A DNA stretch of 64,000 nt from Erythrophleum ivorense (taxonomy: Eukaryota; Streptophyta; Magnoliopsida; Fabales; Fabaceae): assembly GCA_026724425.1 (NCBI GenBank), contig JAIUCV010000076.1:1387501-1451500 (forward strand), given 5' to 3'. Under the pieces are notes generated by a model that made no database searches, had not been told where the DNA came from, and was given only the letters and a program-made list of their open reading frames with translations. The translations under genes were made by a program, and so were the position numbers. Every line of letters starts with the position of its first letter. Position 1 is the first letter of the stretch. Positions 9,087 through 22,100 of this stretch are shown here, one piece after another.

Positions 9087-11660
9087 TTATGGGCCATCCA
9101 TCAGTCTCCTTTTAGCCTTAACTACCTGCCAAAACCAAACGAAATCAGGATTACATTGTTTGTTTGCGTTTACATTTGCATTGGCAAAATAGAGCCACAA
9201 CTTTCAGTACTATAATCAAAAACATATGTGATTGTAAATAAAAAAGCCAAACATAGAGACTGATGTTACATACCTCACTGGTCCAATCGATAAGACTGGT
9301 AATGAGAAGTAAAGTGAGAGTTTGCGTAGTGCATCCAGAGAGAATACCAATCCAAAGACCTTTCACTTTGAAGCCAAAAACGAAGCAGAAGAGTAGTCCA
9401 GTTGGAATCCCAACGATGTAAAACGCAGCAATATTCACATAAGCACCAATCTTCTGTTTACCACTTCCTCTCACAACCCCTTTAAACACAAACACATAAG
9501 CCAAAAAAACAAAAAATGATCGAAACTTTACTTTGAAATTGCTTTTCAGGAGTATGTAGATTGCTAACCGTTTAGTGCGCCAGACATGCTGTCCATAACC
9601 ATGGACATGCAAAGAAAAGGTGTGATTTCTGCGGCATAGCTGATTACTTCAGGTACATTACTATAAGCATAGCCCCAAACATGGCTTGCATAGAACAAAG
9701 ATGAGCTTGTGACGAAAGACTCGAAAACTGCGATAATCATTGCGACAGCCGTGGAAATTTTAGCTGCAACTGAGTTTCCAGCTCCTATTTCATTTGCCAC
9801 GTTCGTGCTACAAAATTTAGCAAACAAGTCAAATCAAATTAAATGGTTTTAAGCTGACTTAGATCTTGATTGTTTGTTTGTTTGCGTTTTCTTTCCCTTT
9901 TACTTCTATGCTTACATTTGTTTTACTTTGTTCTAGCTATATATAACATTGAATTATATGTTTTTAAAATGATAGAAGAACATTTTTTTCACTTAGAAAT
10001 TTATATATTAGTTTCTCGAATAATTAATTTAGTTTCACTTAGGAAAAAAAGATCTATAGTAATTAATTTCAGAAAGGACGAGAATTAGAAGAGGAAAAAG
10101 AATGGTTGAAGAATGAAGAATATCAACTTTTACATGGTTATAAATGTCAATGTATGATTACAAATTGTCATTAAATAATACCTTAACCGTTTGAATGCAT
10201 TGAGAGATTTCTTATTTTTCAGTTATTAAAAGATCATGATAATATTCACATTACACGAACTGACCTTGTTGCAGCACCGATCGAAGCTACGAAGTTGTAG
10301 TGCACAGATGAGGTTACCAAGCTGTTCAAATGAAAAGGTAACGTGATCCATACGCAAGAAAATTAAAGGATAAAATATAGACGATATGTTGCTACAAAAT
10401 TAAGCAATGTTGTTATATATTACCACATGGTAATCACAGATGTCTCTAGCTTTGAGTTTGGTAAAGTTCCAGAGATAAGAATCATAATCTCGAAAGCCGA
10501 CCATTCAAGACTAATCATCATAGCAGAAGGAACAGCTAAGGAGAAGAAGATCCTCATGTGACCAAACGCTTCCATCGATATTAAAACCCGTTTGCCTTTG
10601 CAAAGTTGAGAATGTCTCATGAATAACCAGAGGAAACCCGCGTTGAGCCAATACGAAAGGCTAATAGATAAAGCTGCACCTTTGGTTCCAAGTCCAAAAT
10701 TGTAAACCAAAACCCAACAAACCGGTATGTGGAAACATAAAACGGTGAAAGAAGAGAAAAGCATTGGGAAAATCAAACTTTGTGTTTGAAAATAGCGAAT
10801 CAACGATTGAAGAACGGCGTAACCGAATAAAGCTGGTATGAGCCAAAGGCAATAAACAGAAGCTATCTCTGATATTTCAGGGTCTTGGTGAAACAATAAC
10901 AAAATATTTTTCACGAAAATCCATATAAGAGAGATTGGAAAACAGATTATGAGAAGAGAAATTATGGAAGTGAAAGTATAGGAACCGAGCTTCTCGTACT
11001 GACGAGCTCCAAAGGCTTGACCACATAATGTTTCTAACGCACCCGCTAGTCCAAACTGTTAGTCAAAATCAACCATATCAAACGTCTAAATCAATTGAGA
11101 TTATAAAAAAAAAAAAAAAAAAAAAAAGAGAAAGAAAAAAAAACTCTTTTTACCGATTCTCTTTTTTTTTTTTTTTTTTTTTTTGTGAAATCGTATATTT
11201 ATAAAATGCGTTTCTTCATTCGCGTTTTAAACAAATAGCATAATTTTCATAAGTATTTTAGACATGTGAAAAATCCACATCTACCTCTTTTTTTTTTTTT
11301 TTACGATTTTGTCACTAGAATTTTATTATTTAACATATTGACCTTTTAATATCATGGGTTTGTCTTTCCCAAATTAAAAAAATATATATATATATATATC
11401 TTCATGGGTTTGTAGATTCTTACGAGGAGACTGAACCCGGTTACGTTCGCGATGGAACTGGCGAGAGCGATTCCAGCGAGAGAGATCTCACTTTTGTGGC
11501 CAACGATCATTGTAGAAGTGGCCTGAATAAGATATTGAGATATGTTTACGACCACCATAGGAGCCGCCATTAAAGCCACCTTCTTCAGCTTCTCCCATCT
11601 GATCGTCTTTACTTCTTGTTCTTCTTCTTTCTTAGCATTTACCAGTAATGGATCTTCCAT
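9087..11660 (-). CDS. MATE gene A: multidrug and toxic compound extrusion transporter (DTX18/ALF5-type)
   Basis: Six exons can be placed with canonical GT..AG junctions and consistent phases: 11660-11424, 11055-10424, 10321-10265, 9807-9569, 9479-9274 and 9125-9087. Together they encode 469 residues, the usual MATE length. The N-terminus has a short charged cytosolic tail (MEDPLLVNAKKEEEQEV..) and then the MATE core, with ETLCGQAFGA at the start of exon 2, CLWLIPALF and the second-half NE(I/L)GAGN block in exon 4. About 12 membrane helices are expected. The last exon (VVKAKRRLMDGP, stop) aligns with the tail of gene F. MATE proteins are cation/solute antiporters. The Arabidopsis relatives ALF5 and DTX18 handle toxins and phenolic amides, so xenobiotic or secondary-metabolite efflux is likely. 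A TATA-like TTTTATATTTAAG lies at about 11699-11711. No disruption is seen. Confidence 0.93.
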
Positions 11661-12174
11661 TGTGTTCTTTTTCTCTTTCTTCCTGCTGTTTATAACTCTT
11701 AAATATAAAATGTGTCGTCGAGTGTCTAGCTAGTAGGTGAAAACTGAAAACTTAATTGGTTTCGTAATTAAGGGTTCACTTTTCTATAGTTAACGACAAG
11801 GTTCAGATCGCGAGGGTTGACTTTTCTATAGTTAATGACAAAGACTGTGAGTAGATCATCCCAGGATCTAAATTAATTATTCGGTAAAGCCCAACAAAAC
11901 TATTCGGTAAATTAAGGGGATGTTATTCAATCGAATTTAAAATTCATTCTCTAGGTTTTACAATTTTTTTAGATTTAAAATTTGATCTTCTTTTAAAGAA
12001 CTCATATTACTTGATTCTAAAATTTTTGAAATATAGTTTGAAATTTGTTTTTAATTATTTACTCATGAAACTCATTTCAAATAACTTTACAAATTTTTTT
12101 AAAAAATCGTTTATTTCTGAATAGCCCTGAATATTAATGGAGTATTTGAAATCACTGGATTTGAAAATCTTTTA
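11661..12174. other. Upstream region of gene A
   Basis: Promoter-proximal AT-rich DNA with the TATA-like box noted under gene A. A short imperfect direct repeat (ACTTTTCTATAGTTAA..GACAA) occurs at 11777-11800 and 11819-11842. No gene is seen. Confidence 0.4.
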
Positions 12175-12497
12175 TCGGGGGTTATTGGATTGATGATTTA
12201 AGAGGATTTGTTTTTTTTTCCAAATCACCTCTTATTGGATCTAGTATTTATAAAAATCACTAACAATCCAAGGTTATTGAACTAATCATTTGTACAAATT
12301 CCTTAAAATCTCCTCTTATTGAAAAATTAGGATTTCACTAATAAAAACTGTTTTGAGGGATTTGTGAGAGATTTTCTAGTTAAAAACAAAAAAAATCTAA
12401 ATACCACCCTATGAGGTGAGATTTTCCAAATCCTCTTAAAACTTCATAGATTTGGATTTATCCAAATAACTCCAAATCATTGATACAATAAGCCCCC
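12175..12497. mobile_element. MITE-like element with about 28-bp inverted ends
   Basis: The left end CGGGGGTTATTGGATTGATG.. and the complement of the right end (..AATAAGCCCCCG at 12487-12497) match for roughly 28 bases with a few mismatches. The inside is AT-rich and non-coding. The G-rich ends and size fit a PIF/Harbinger-like MITE. A clean 3-bp target duplication is not visible, so the exact ends are uncertain. Confidence 0.45.
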
Positions 12498-13112
12498 GTT
12501 AATGATGATTTACAAATGAGAGATCCAATAACACTTTATTTGAAAACATAATTTGGAATCATTACTTGAATAGCACTAGATTGTGACTGGATTTCAATTC
12601 TTTTAAAATACATAATTGATTAACATTCAGTTACTTATGATACTCCATTGAAATTCATTTCAAATGACTCAATAAACAAAGACTTTAAGGTGTATTGAAC
12701 TTGGTATTTGAATTGATTTTAGGTGGTTTTATAAAAATGACAAAAACCCTGTTATTCAAACTTGAATTCTAAAACATGGTTTAAAATTAAGTGTTATTGA
12801 ATTTAGGACTTTAAAATCCATTTTAAGAAGTGTGTTAGGAAAATTATTTGATTTGACTTCTGTGTAATCTACTGTGTTAGGAAAATTATTCTAAACATCA
12901 CATGCATATTTTCCTGAAATGTGTTAGGAAAATTACATATCATTTGTGTGATTGAATTAGATAACTAGGAGTTCAAGATATATAATATTTTTATATTAGG
13001 AAACGGATTAGTACCATAGTAGCTTACTTTGTGGATACTACTAACACAACCGACAAAGAGCGGCAGTTGAAATAATCAAGAAACCAAACATTGTCAATAT
13101 ACCTCACAATAC
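12498..13112. other. Intergenic DNA 3' of gene B
   Basis: AT-rich sequence. The short string GTGTTAGGAAAATTA recurs three times at about 12830-12935. No terminal exon homologous to those of genes A and F is recognised here, so gene B probably ends at the in-frame stop just past its fifth exon. Confidence 0.4.
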
Positions 13113-16100
13113 CTCATTGGTCTTCCATTTGGTGAATGTAGTAATGAGAAACAATGTGAGAGTTTGCACAGAGCATCCAGAAAAAATACCAATCCAGAGA
13201 CCTTTAACTTTGAGGTCAAAAGTGAAGCAGAATAGAAGTCCAATTGGGATCCCAAATATGTAAAACGCAGCGATATTCACATAAGCACCAAACTTCTGTT
13301 TACCACTTCCTCGCACAACCCCTTCAAACACAAACACAAGAATAGAAAGAAACAAAAATATCAAACTCTGTTTACAAAATTATGTGTTTCTTCGTATGTT
13401 TTATAAGGAGAATGTGGATGGCTCACCGGATAGAGCAGCTGACAAGCTGTCCATAAGAACGGAAATGCAGAGAATATGTGTGATTTCTGCGGCGTAGCGA
13501 ACCACTTCGGGTACGTTACTGTAAGCATAGCCCCAAACATGTCTTGTCATGAACAGAGTAAGGCTCACGGCAGAAGATTCAACAGCTGCAATGCTGATTG
13601 CAACAGTCGCAGAAGCTTTAGCTGCAGCTAGGTTTCCAGCTCCTAGTTCGTTGGCCACATTTGTGCTACAAAATTTAGAAAAAATTCATTAAATATTTAC
13701 ATAAAGGGTTTTTCTGGAATCAAACTAAATTGAAAGAAACTAAACAAAACATAAATACCCGAATATTTCCTTATTCAAAATACTTTATGTAACATCCGCG
13801 AACCAAAAAGTTGTGTTAGAGTTAGGATCGGACGACATTAGGGATTCGGGAGTCGATTACATACGCTTTTTGAGGTGCGAATCGAGGATTGACTGTACAT
13901 GTTCTTGTTTGATTGTTGTACAGTTGGTTTGAGGTTCATTTATCTCGAAGAAAATGTGTGAAAAGCTTCTAAACACCTAGTGTCGATCGACACCAAAGGG
14001 GTGTGTCGATCGACACCGGTTATCGTGAGCGATTCCGGGTTTAGTCGATCGAATTGAGGTTGGTTTGGTTTTGGTCGATGGGTGTCGACCGACACCAAGG
14101 CATGGTGTCGATCGACACCGGTTATTGAGAAATCGACCGGTTTGATTCAAGTCGGCTGGTTTTGTCCCGGTTAAGGGTTTGGAAGCCCTAAGTCGCGATT
14201 AAAACCCTGTGGCCGCGTGAAAAGGCTCAGTTTTCGAGGAGACACTTTTCAGAGGCGATTTTGGGAGATTTCTGAGGTTGGGAGGCTTGTTCTGAGGCTT
14301 TGGGTTGCTGTTCATCTTCTATTCCTTCCTTATAATCCTTTTCAAGGTGAGTGCGTGACTGTAGGTCCGTTAACCATTAGAGTTTGATTGATTTCGAGTT
14401 TGTTGATGAGTTTTTGAGTTGTGGTTGAGTTATATTGTTGTTTGATCGATGTGGGGGTTGAATCCCACGATTTTATCTGTTTATGCGATTTTCGTAGCTT
14501 CTGGTGTCTGGGCGTCGAGCTGGTGTCGACCGACACTCGATGGGTGTCGATCGACACTCAGGAGGCTGGCGTCGATCGACACTCAGGAGGCTGGCGTCGA
14601 TCGACACTCAGGAGGCTGTCGTCGATCGACACCATAGAGGTGTCGGTCGACACCGACCTGGGTGTCAGGAAACGTGGGTGTTTCCTGACAGGGAGTTTAT
14701 ATTGTTGAACTTTGTTATTGTTGTTGTTTATTGTTGATGTATTGTCTAGTGTTTGACGTACTTGGCCTGTAGGCAGGATGATCCACTCACTAAGTATTTA
14801 TGATAATACTTATGCATCTCTATTCCAATGTGATGTAGGTAACAGTAATGTTCTTCCGCGGAAAGAGACCGAGAGGAGAGGATGATGAGATTAGGAATTT
14901 GATATTGGCTATTCTGTTGTGGTTGACAAGGAATTCATCATTTTAGGGTGTTAGTTTTATTTTAATAATGTAGCAAACCTGGTGTTTAGGTTGCTTATTC
15001 TTTATTGGTTTTATTGGTTACTTGTTGAACGGTTTATTATGATTTAATATTATTGATTTCTTTCGAGAACTTCCGCATCGATAATTATTATAATCGTTTA
15101 TAAAAAAAAAGGCTTGGTTGTTTCATTTTGGTATCAGAGCGAATACGGTTTTAGGACTGTTAGTATTGGATGAGTTGGACTATGTGTTTAATTGATTATG
15201 TGAGTTAGTCAGTTAGTGGTCTAGTCTCATCCTCTCGGTCTTCCAGTTTTCCGCGGTAAGTGAGTTGGATATTTGGTGTGTTGTGTTTTGTGTGTGTGCT
15301 GACTTTGCTCATTTTTCTGTACTTGGTGGTAGTGCAGAGAGATGGATGCAGGTCGTGGTCGTGGCCGTGGTCGTGGTCGCGGTGCAGCCCGTGGGGGCAG
15401 AGGAGCTGGTCGTGGTGGACGAGCAGCGGGTCGTGGAGGTCGGGGTGCTAGTCGTGGTGTGTCAGAGGCTGAGGTTTCAGTAGAGAGTGCAGTGCCGAGT
15501 GTGGCGACAGCGTCGGTGACACAGTCAGTTTCGTTGGCCGGTGGGGCTAACTCAGGTGCCAGTGGTGGCGCGGGAGCTGGAGCAGTTCCCGGTGGGGGAG
15601 CAGCTTTAGCTCAGGGAGAGTTGATTGTGGGGCTACTGACGCAGTTGTTGGCACGTCTTCCTCAGGCAGTTCCACAGCAGGCTCCAGTTGCACCTCCAGC
15701 GGCCGGGGCACAGGTTGGTGCCGGGGCACAGGTTGGTGTCGGTTTTGTTGAGCAGCAGGAGGCTGCGGGGCAGCAGGGTGTTGCGGTTGGTTATTCGCCT
15801 TATTGTGAGATGATGAGGGAGATGCAGAGTATTGGCACGCCTATGTTTGAGGGCGGTGTTACTCCAGAGCAGGCTGACGAGTGGCGTTAGAGGTTAGAGA
15901 GGAACTTCGATTCAGTTCGTTGTCCAGAGCAGTTTCAGGTTGAGTTGGTAGTGCTCACTACCTTGGAGGTGATGCACATTTGTGGTGGAGGTCTGTTAGG
16001 ACCCGGAGAGAGGTTTGGACTTGGGTTGATTTCGTCGAGGAGTTCAACCACAAGTTTTTCCCTCAGGAGGCTCGTGACAGGCTGCAATTGAGGTTCTTAG

Positions 16101-19100
16101 ACTTGACTCAGGGTGAGAGGTCTGTTCGGGAGTACGATGCAGAGTTCTGCAGGTTGGTGGTTCATTCTGGTGGTGAGCTGGTGAGTGAGCGGGCGTTGAT
16201 GTCGAGGTTTCTTCAGGGGCTTCGGAGGAACATCAGGACTCAGTGCAGAGGTTATATGTACCACACTAGAGCTGGTTTAGTGGAGTTGGCAGCTTCCATT
16301 GAGGAGGACTGCGTGAGCCGGTGAGTTCGGCAGTTGTTCCAGCTGTAGTTGCTTCTGCTACCCATCCTCGGGGCCAGTAGCAGCATCAGCAGCGTAGAGG
16401 TTACAGTTCTGGTCATGGCAGGGGCGGTAGGCCTGCGCAGGGCCAAAAGAGGAGAGCAGAGGAGATATCTGCGAGTAGCCCGAGTACGGGTGGTTGCTTT
16501 GGATCACCGAGTTGCTACTTGCCCCAAGAGGGCGGGATCCAGAGAGACTTCAGTGTGCTTCTATTGCAGGGAGCCAGGGCACATCAAGCCCATGTGTCCC
16601 AAGTTGCAGCAGAGGGCAGTGGCAGCAGCAATTCAGCCGTTGGCTATTCAGTCAGCAGCTCAGGTTGCAGCGTTGCAGTCAGGTGGGGCGCCGCGTGTTT
16701 ATACTCCGGCAGAGGTGGGCCAGACCAGTCAGTCATGCCAGATCACTGGTAAAATCTTGACTCAGACTTGTAAATTCTTAAAGGTAGAATTGTTGGTGTT
16801 GTCTGTTTCTGTTATTTTACTGTGATAGATTTTAGAGGTTCTCAACACTTGTGGTGTGTGTAGGGACCTTGTTAGTTGGCGGTTTTGAGTCGCACGTGTT
16901 ATTTGACTCGGGAGCATCTAATTGCTTCATTACTCCGGAGAGAGCTGAGAGTAGTGGTATTCAGAGTAGCAGTGGTGAGGCTTCAGGCTTTGTCAAGGTG
17001 GCCGGTGGTGGTTATCTGGCTACTTCGGGCAGAGCTAGAGCAGTGGATGTGCAGATTGTAGGGCAGTCTATGCCTGCGGATTTGGTCATCAGTCCAGTGG
17101 AGCTGTATGACGTGATTTTGGGAATGGATTGGTTATCCTTATACCGAGTTCATCTGGATTGCTACAGAGGTAGAGTGGTGTTTGAGCGGGATGCAGGGAA
17201 GTTGGTTTATCAGGGAGTGAGACCGACTTCAGGGAGTATAGTGATCTCAGCTATTCAGGCAGAGCAGTTGTTAGAGCGGGGCTGCGAAGCCTATTTGGCG
17301 ATGATTACTATGACAGAGTCCAGTGGTGAGGTGGTTTTGCAGGATATTCAGGTTGTCCAGAATTTTGAGGATGTATTTCGGTCGCTGAAGGGATTGCCAC
17401 CATCTCGGTCATATCCTTTCACGATTGAATTAGAGCCCGGGACAGCTCCGATATCGAAGACACCTTACAGGATGGCTCCAGCAGAGATGGCAGAGCTGAA
17501 GGAGCAGCTAGAGGACCTTTTGAGTAAAGGGTTCATCAGACCTAGTGTTTCGCCGTGGGGAGCACCAGTGTTGTTTGTTAAGAAGAACGATGGCAGTTTT
17601 CGGTTGTGCATTGATTACCGGGGACTTAACCGAGTCACAGTGAAGAACAGGTACCCACTTCCGAGGATCGATGAGTTGTTGGATCAGTTGAGAGGTGCTA
17701 CTTGGTTCTCTAAGATTGACTTGGCATCGGGTTATCATCAGATTCCGATAGATGAGGCAGATGTCCGGAAGACAGCTTTTCGGACGATGTATGGGCATTT
17801 TGAGTTTGTGGTCATGCCTTTTGGTTTGACTAATGCGCCGGCAGCTTTCATGAGATTGATGAACGACGTGTTCAGGGAGTTTTTGGATGTGTTCGTCATT
17901 ATTTTCATAGATGATATTTTGGTGTACTCGAGGAGTCCAGAGGAGCATGCGACGCATTTGAGGCTCGTTTTGGAGAAGCTTCGGGAGCATAAGCTTTTTG
18001 CTAAGTTGAGCAAGTGCAGCTTTTGGCAGAGGGAGATGGGTTTTCTTGGCCATATCGTTTCTGCAGAGGGAGTTTCTGTGGATCCGGCTAAGATTGAGGC
18101 TATCAGAGATTGGCCTAGACCGAATAGTGCTACCGAGATCAGGAGTTTTCTGGGTTTAGCAGGCTACTACAGGAGGTTCGTCAAGGGGTTTGCGAGTATG
18201 TCTCAGCCGATGACGAGGTTGACGGGCAAGGATGTGCCGTTTGTTTGGTCGCAGGAGTGCGAGGAGAGCTTTGGGAAGCTCAAGGAGATGTTGACTAGTA
18301 CACCAGTGTTTGCATTACCCGATCCGGGGAAGCCATATGTTGTGTACACAGATGCTTCAGGTGTTGGGCTTGGTTGTGTTTTGATGCAGGAGGGCAGAGT
18401 GATTGCCTATGCTTCGAGACAGTTGCAGGGGAGTGAGCGCAACCGTCCTACACATGATCTTGAGTTGGGAGCAGTGGTTTTTGCACTCAAGATTTGGAAG
18501 TCTTTTCTTTATGGTGGTAGAGTGCAGATCTTTACAGATCACAAGAGTCTACAACATATCTTTACTCAGTCTTTGCTGAATGCGAGGCAGACGCGTTGGG
18601 TGGAGTTTCTGGCAGACTATGACCTGGATATTGTTTATCATCCTGGCAAGGCCAACTTCGTGGCAGATGCTTTGAGTCGACGGAGGGTTGATTGAGATAG
18701 AGAGCGTGGTGTTGAGGCTTTGGTCAGCGAGATTAGTACATTGCGTCTTTGTGCTATTTCAGAGGAGCCTTTGGGTTTAGAGGCAGCTGATCAGGCAGAT
18801 TTACTCAGTAGGATCAGAGTGGCTCAGCAGAGTGATCAGGGTTTGATCGATGCTTCGCAGGCGTCTGGTTCTGAGTATTAGGTCTCTTCGAATGGGACTA
18901 TCTTGGTTCGAGGGCGAGTTTGTGTGCCCAAGGATGTGGAGTTGAGGCAGGAGGTTTTGAGAGAGGCTCATTCGAGCAAGTTTTCGATTCATCCGGGTGC
19001 GACCAAGATGTACCGTGACCTCAAACGGTATTATCATTGGGTTGGAATGAAGAAAGATGTGGCAGATTGGATTGTGAGGTGCAACACTTGTTCTTTGGTC

Positions 19101-22100
19101 AAGGCAGAGCATCAGGTGCCTAGTGGTCTTTTGCAGAGTTTACCCATTCCAGAGTGGAAGTGGGACATGATCACTATGGATTTTGTTGTGGGATTACCTA
19201 TCTCACGGACATTCGATGCTATTTGGGTCATTGTGGATCGCTTGACCAAGTCAGCACATTTCTTGGCCATCAAGAAGACAGATGGAGCGGCTGTCTTGGC
19301 TAGGAAGTTTGTGCAAGAGATTGTGAGGCTGCATGGAGTGCCAGCCAGTATTGTGTCGGATAGAGATCCGAGGTTTGCTTCAGAGTTTTGGAGGGCATTT
19401 CAGACTGAGATGGGCACTAAGGTGCATATGAGTACAGCGTATCATCCGCAGACAGATGGGCAGTCAGAGAGGACTATTCAGACTTTGGAGGATCTGCTTA
19501 GGATGTGTGTACTGGATTGGGGTGGTCATTGGGCTGATCATCTGTGTTTGGCAGAGTTTGCTTATAACAACAGTTTTCAGTCTAGTATTGGCATGGCTCC
19601 ATTTGAGGCTTTGTACGGGAGGCCATGCAGGACACCGTTATGCTGGACCCAAGTGGGGGAGCGCAGCATGTTTGGAGCTACTTTTGTTCAAGAGACGACG
19701 GAGAAGATCCGTGTCTTGAGGTTGAACATGAAGGAGGCTCAGGATAGACAGAGGAGTTATGCAGATAGGCGGCGACGTGAGCTTGAGTTTCAGGTGGAAG
19801 ATAGAGTTTATCTCAAGATGGCTATGTTGAGGGGCCCTAACAGGTCCATAGCAGAGAACAAGCTCAGTCCGCGTTTTATGGGTCCGTTTCCAGTGGTGGA
19901 GCGAGTTGGGCCAGTGGCTTATCGGTTGGAGTTGCCACCGATTATGAGTGTCCTTCAGAGGAGTTAGTGGCAGAGATTCCAGAGGATCTTCAGCCAGATA
20001 TGATAGTTCTGGCGGTTCCTGTGAGGATTCTTGAGAGGCGAGTCAAGGTTCTGAGGAATAAGAGGGTGCCGTTGTTGAGAGTCTTGTGGGACTGTAGTGG
20101 CACAGAGGAGCTAGCAAACTTGGGAGCCAGAGGCAAAGATGAAGCTGAAGTTCGGAAAGTGGTTCGACAAGCAGGCTGTGGAGTGAGCTTCTTCATCTTT
20201 GTGGTTCTAGTCTTGTTTTTGGTTTTGTTGTTGTTGGTTTTGGAGTTATGTATTTTCGTTTCGTTGTACGATATACATTTTTGGAGTTATATGAGATGGA
20301 GTTTTTGCCTCATATTTTGGTTTCGCGTTTTGGATGTTATAAGTTTCTTTGACCGGTGGGGTCATTGAAAGTTTTTGGTCATATGTTGATACGCGTTTCA
20401 GTATTATTACTCGTTATATCTAGAGGCGGTGGGCCTTTAGAGTATACGGTGAGTCTACTTTTGTTGGGACGGTGGGTGCCCGGTAGACTTATATTGGAGG
20501 TCGCTACCTCGGTATGAGTTGTTTTCGTGACCGTGGGTCACGGTTTGGATACTGTGGCGGTGGGCCGCAGTATAGATATTGTGGCGGTGGGTCGTAATAT
20601 AGATGTTGTGACGGTGGGTTGCAGCATAGATATCATGACGGTGGGTTACGGTATTGAGAGTAATAATGTCTTGAAACATGCGTATGACATAGGACTGAAA
20701 ATGTGAGTTTTTGAGGTCTTGGAGAGACGTTTGTGTTGGGATTCGAGGACGAATCCAGTTTAATGGGGGGAGAATTGTAACATCCGCGAACCAGAAAGTT
20801 GTGTTAGAGTTGGGATCGGACGACATTAGGGATTCGGGAGTCGATTACATACGCTCTTTGAGGTGCGAATCGAGGATTGACTGTACATGTTCTTGTTTGA
20901 TTGTTGTACAGTTGGTTTGAGGTTCATTTATCTCGAAGAAAATTGTGAAAAGCTTCTAAACACCTAGTGTCGATCGACACCAAAGGGGTGTGTCGATCGA
21001 CACCGGTTATCGTGAGCGATTCCGGGTTTAGATCGAATTGAGGTTGGTTTGGTTTTGGTCGATGGGTGTAGACCGACACCAAGGCAGGGTGTCGATCGAC
21101 ACCGGTTATTGAGAAATCGACCGGTTTGATTCAAGTCGGCTGGTTTTGTCCCGGTTAAGGGTTTGGAAGCCCTAAGTCGTGATTAAAACCCTGTGGCCGC
21201 GTGAAAAGGCTCAGTTTTGGAGGAGACACTTTTCAGAGGCGATTTTGGGAGATTTCTGAGGTTGGGAGGCTTGTTCTGAGGCTTTGGGTTGCTGTTCATC
21301 TTTTATTCCTTCCTTCTAATCCTTTTCAAGATGAGTGCGTGACTGTAGGTCCATTAACCATTAGAGTTTGATTGATTTCGAGTTTGTTGATGAGTTTTTG
21401 AGTTGTGTTTGAGTTGTGGTTGAGTTATATTGTTGTTTGATCGATGTGGGGGTTGAATCCCACAATTTTACCTGTTTATGCGATTTTCGTAGCTTCTGGT
21501 GTCTGGGCGTTGAGCTGGTGTCGACCGACACTCGATGGGTGTCGATCGACACTCAGGAGGCTGGCGTCGATCGACACCATAGAGGTGTCGGTCGACACCG
21601 ACCTGGGTGTTAGGAAACGTGGGTATTTCCTGACAGGGAGTTTATATTGTTGAACTTTGTTATTGTTGTTGTTTATTGTTGATGTATTGTCTAGTGTTTG
21701 ACGTACTTGGCCTGTAGGCAGGATGATCCACTCACTAAGTATTTATGATAATACTTACGCATCTCTATTCCAATGTGATGCAGGTAACAGCAATGTTCTT
21801 CCGCGGAAAGAGACCGAGAGAAGAGGATGATGAGATTAGGGATTTGATATTGGCTATTCTTTTGTGGTTGACAAGGAATTCATCATTTTAGGATGTTAGT
21901 TTTATTTTAATAATGTAGGAAATCTGGTGTTTAGGTTGCTTATTCTTTATTGGTTTTATTGGTTACTTGTTGAACGGTTTATTATGATTTAATATTATTG
22001 ATTTCTTTAGAGAATTTCCGCATTGATAATTATTATAATCGTTAATAGAAAAAAAAAAGGCTTGGTTGTTTCACTTTACGCGTCTGAACCGAACCAACAA

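Larger units (their letters stand above)
13788..22073 (+). mobile_element. TE2: complete but decayed chromovirus (Tekay/Del-like)
   Basis: An 8286-bp element bounded by LTRs (13788-15125, 20776-22073) and a perfect 5-bp duplication. It has a PBS, gag, pol with protease-RT-RNase H-integrase-chromodomain order, a tandem-repeat tract and a polypurine tract. It lies antisense within intron 3 of MATE gene B. Coding is broken by several stops and small indels. Three of the stops are CAG to TAG changes (15888, 16378, 18879). TE1 has CAG at the first two; the third lies in sequence TE1 does not cover. Confidence 0.97.

Noticed and set aside
11919..12800. A larger outer MITE around 12175-12497
   Set aside because: GTTATTCAA words occur at both sides but in the same orientation, so no inverted ends support an outer element.
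20455..20826. 123-codon antisense ORF with a His-rich nonapeptide repeat
   Set aside because: The repeat is the 27-bp tandem array of the TE2 3' UTR read backwards. 27 is a multiple of three, so any frame stays open.
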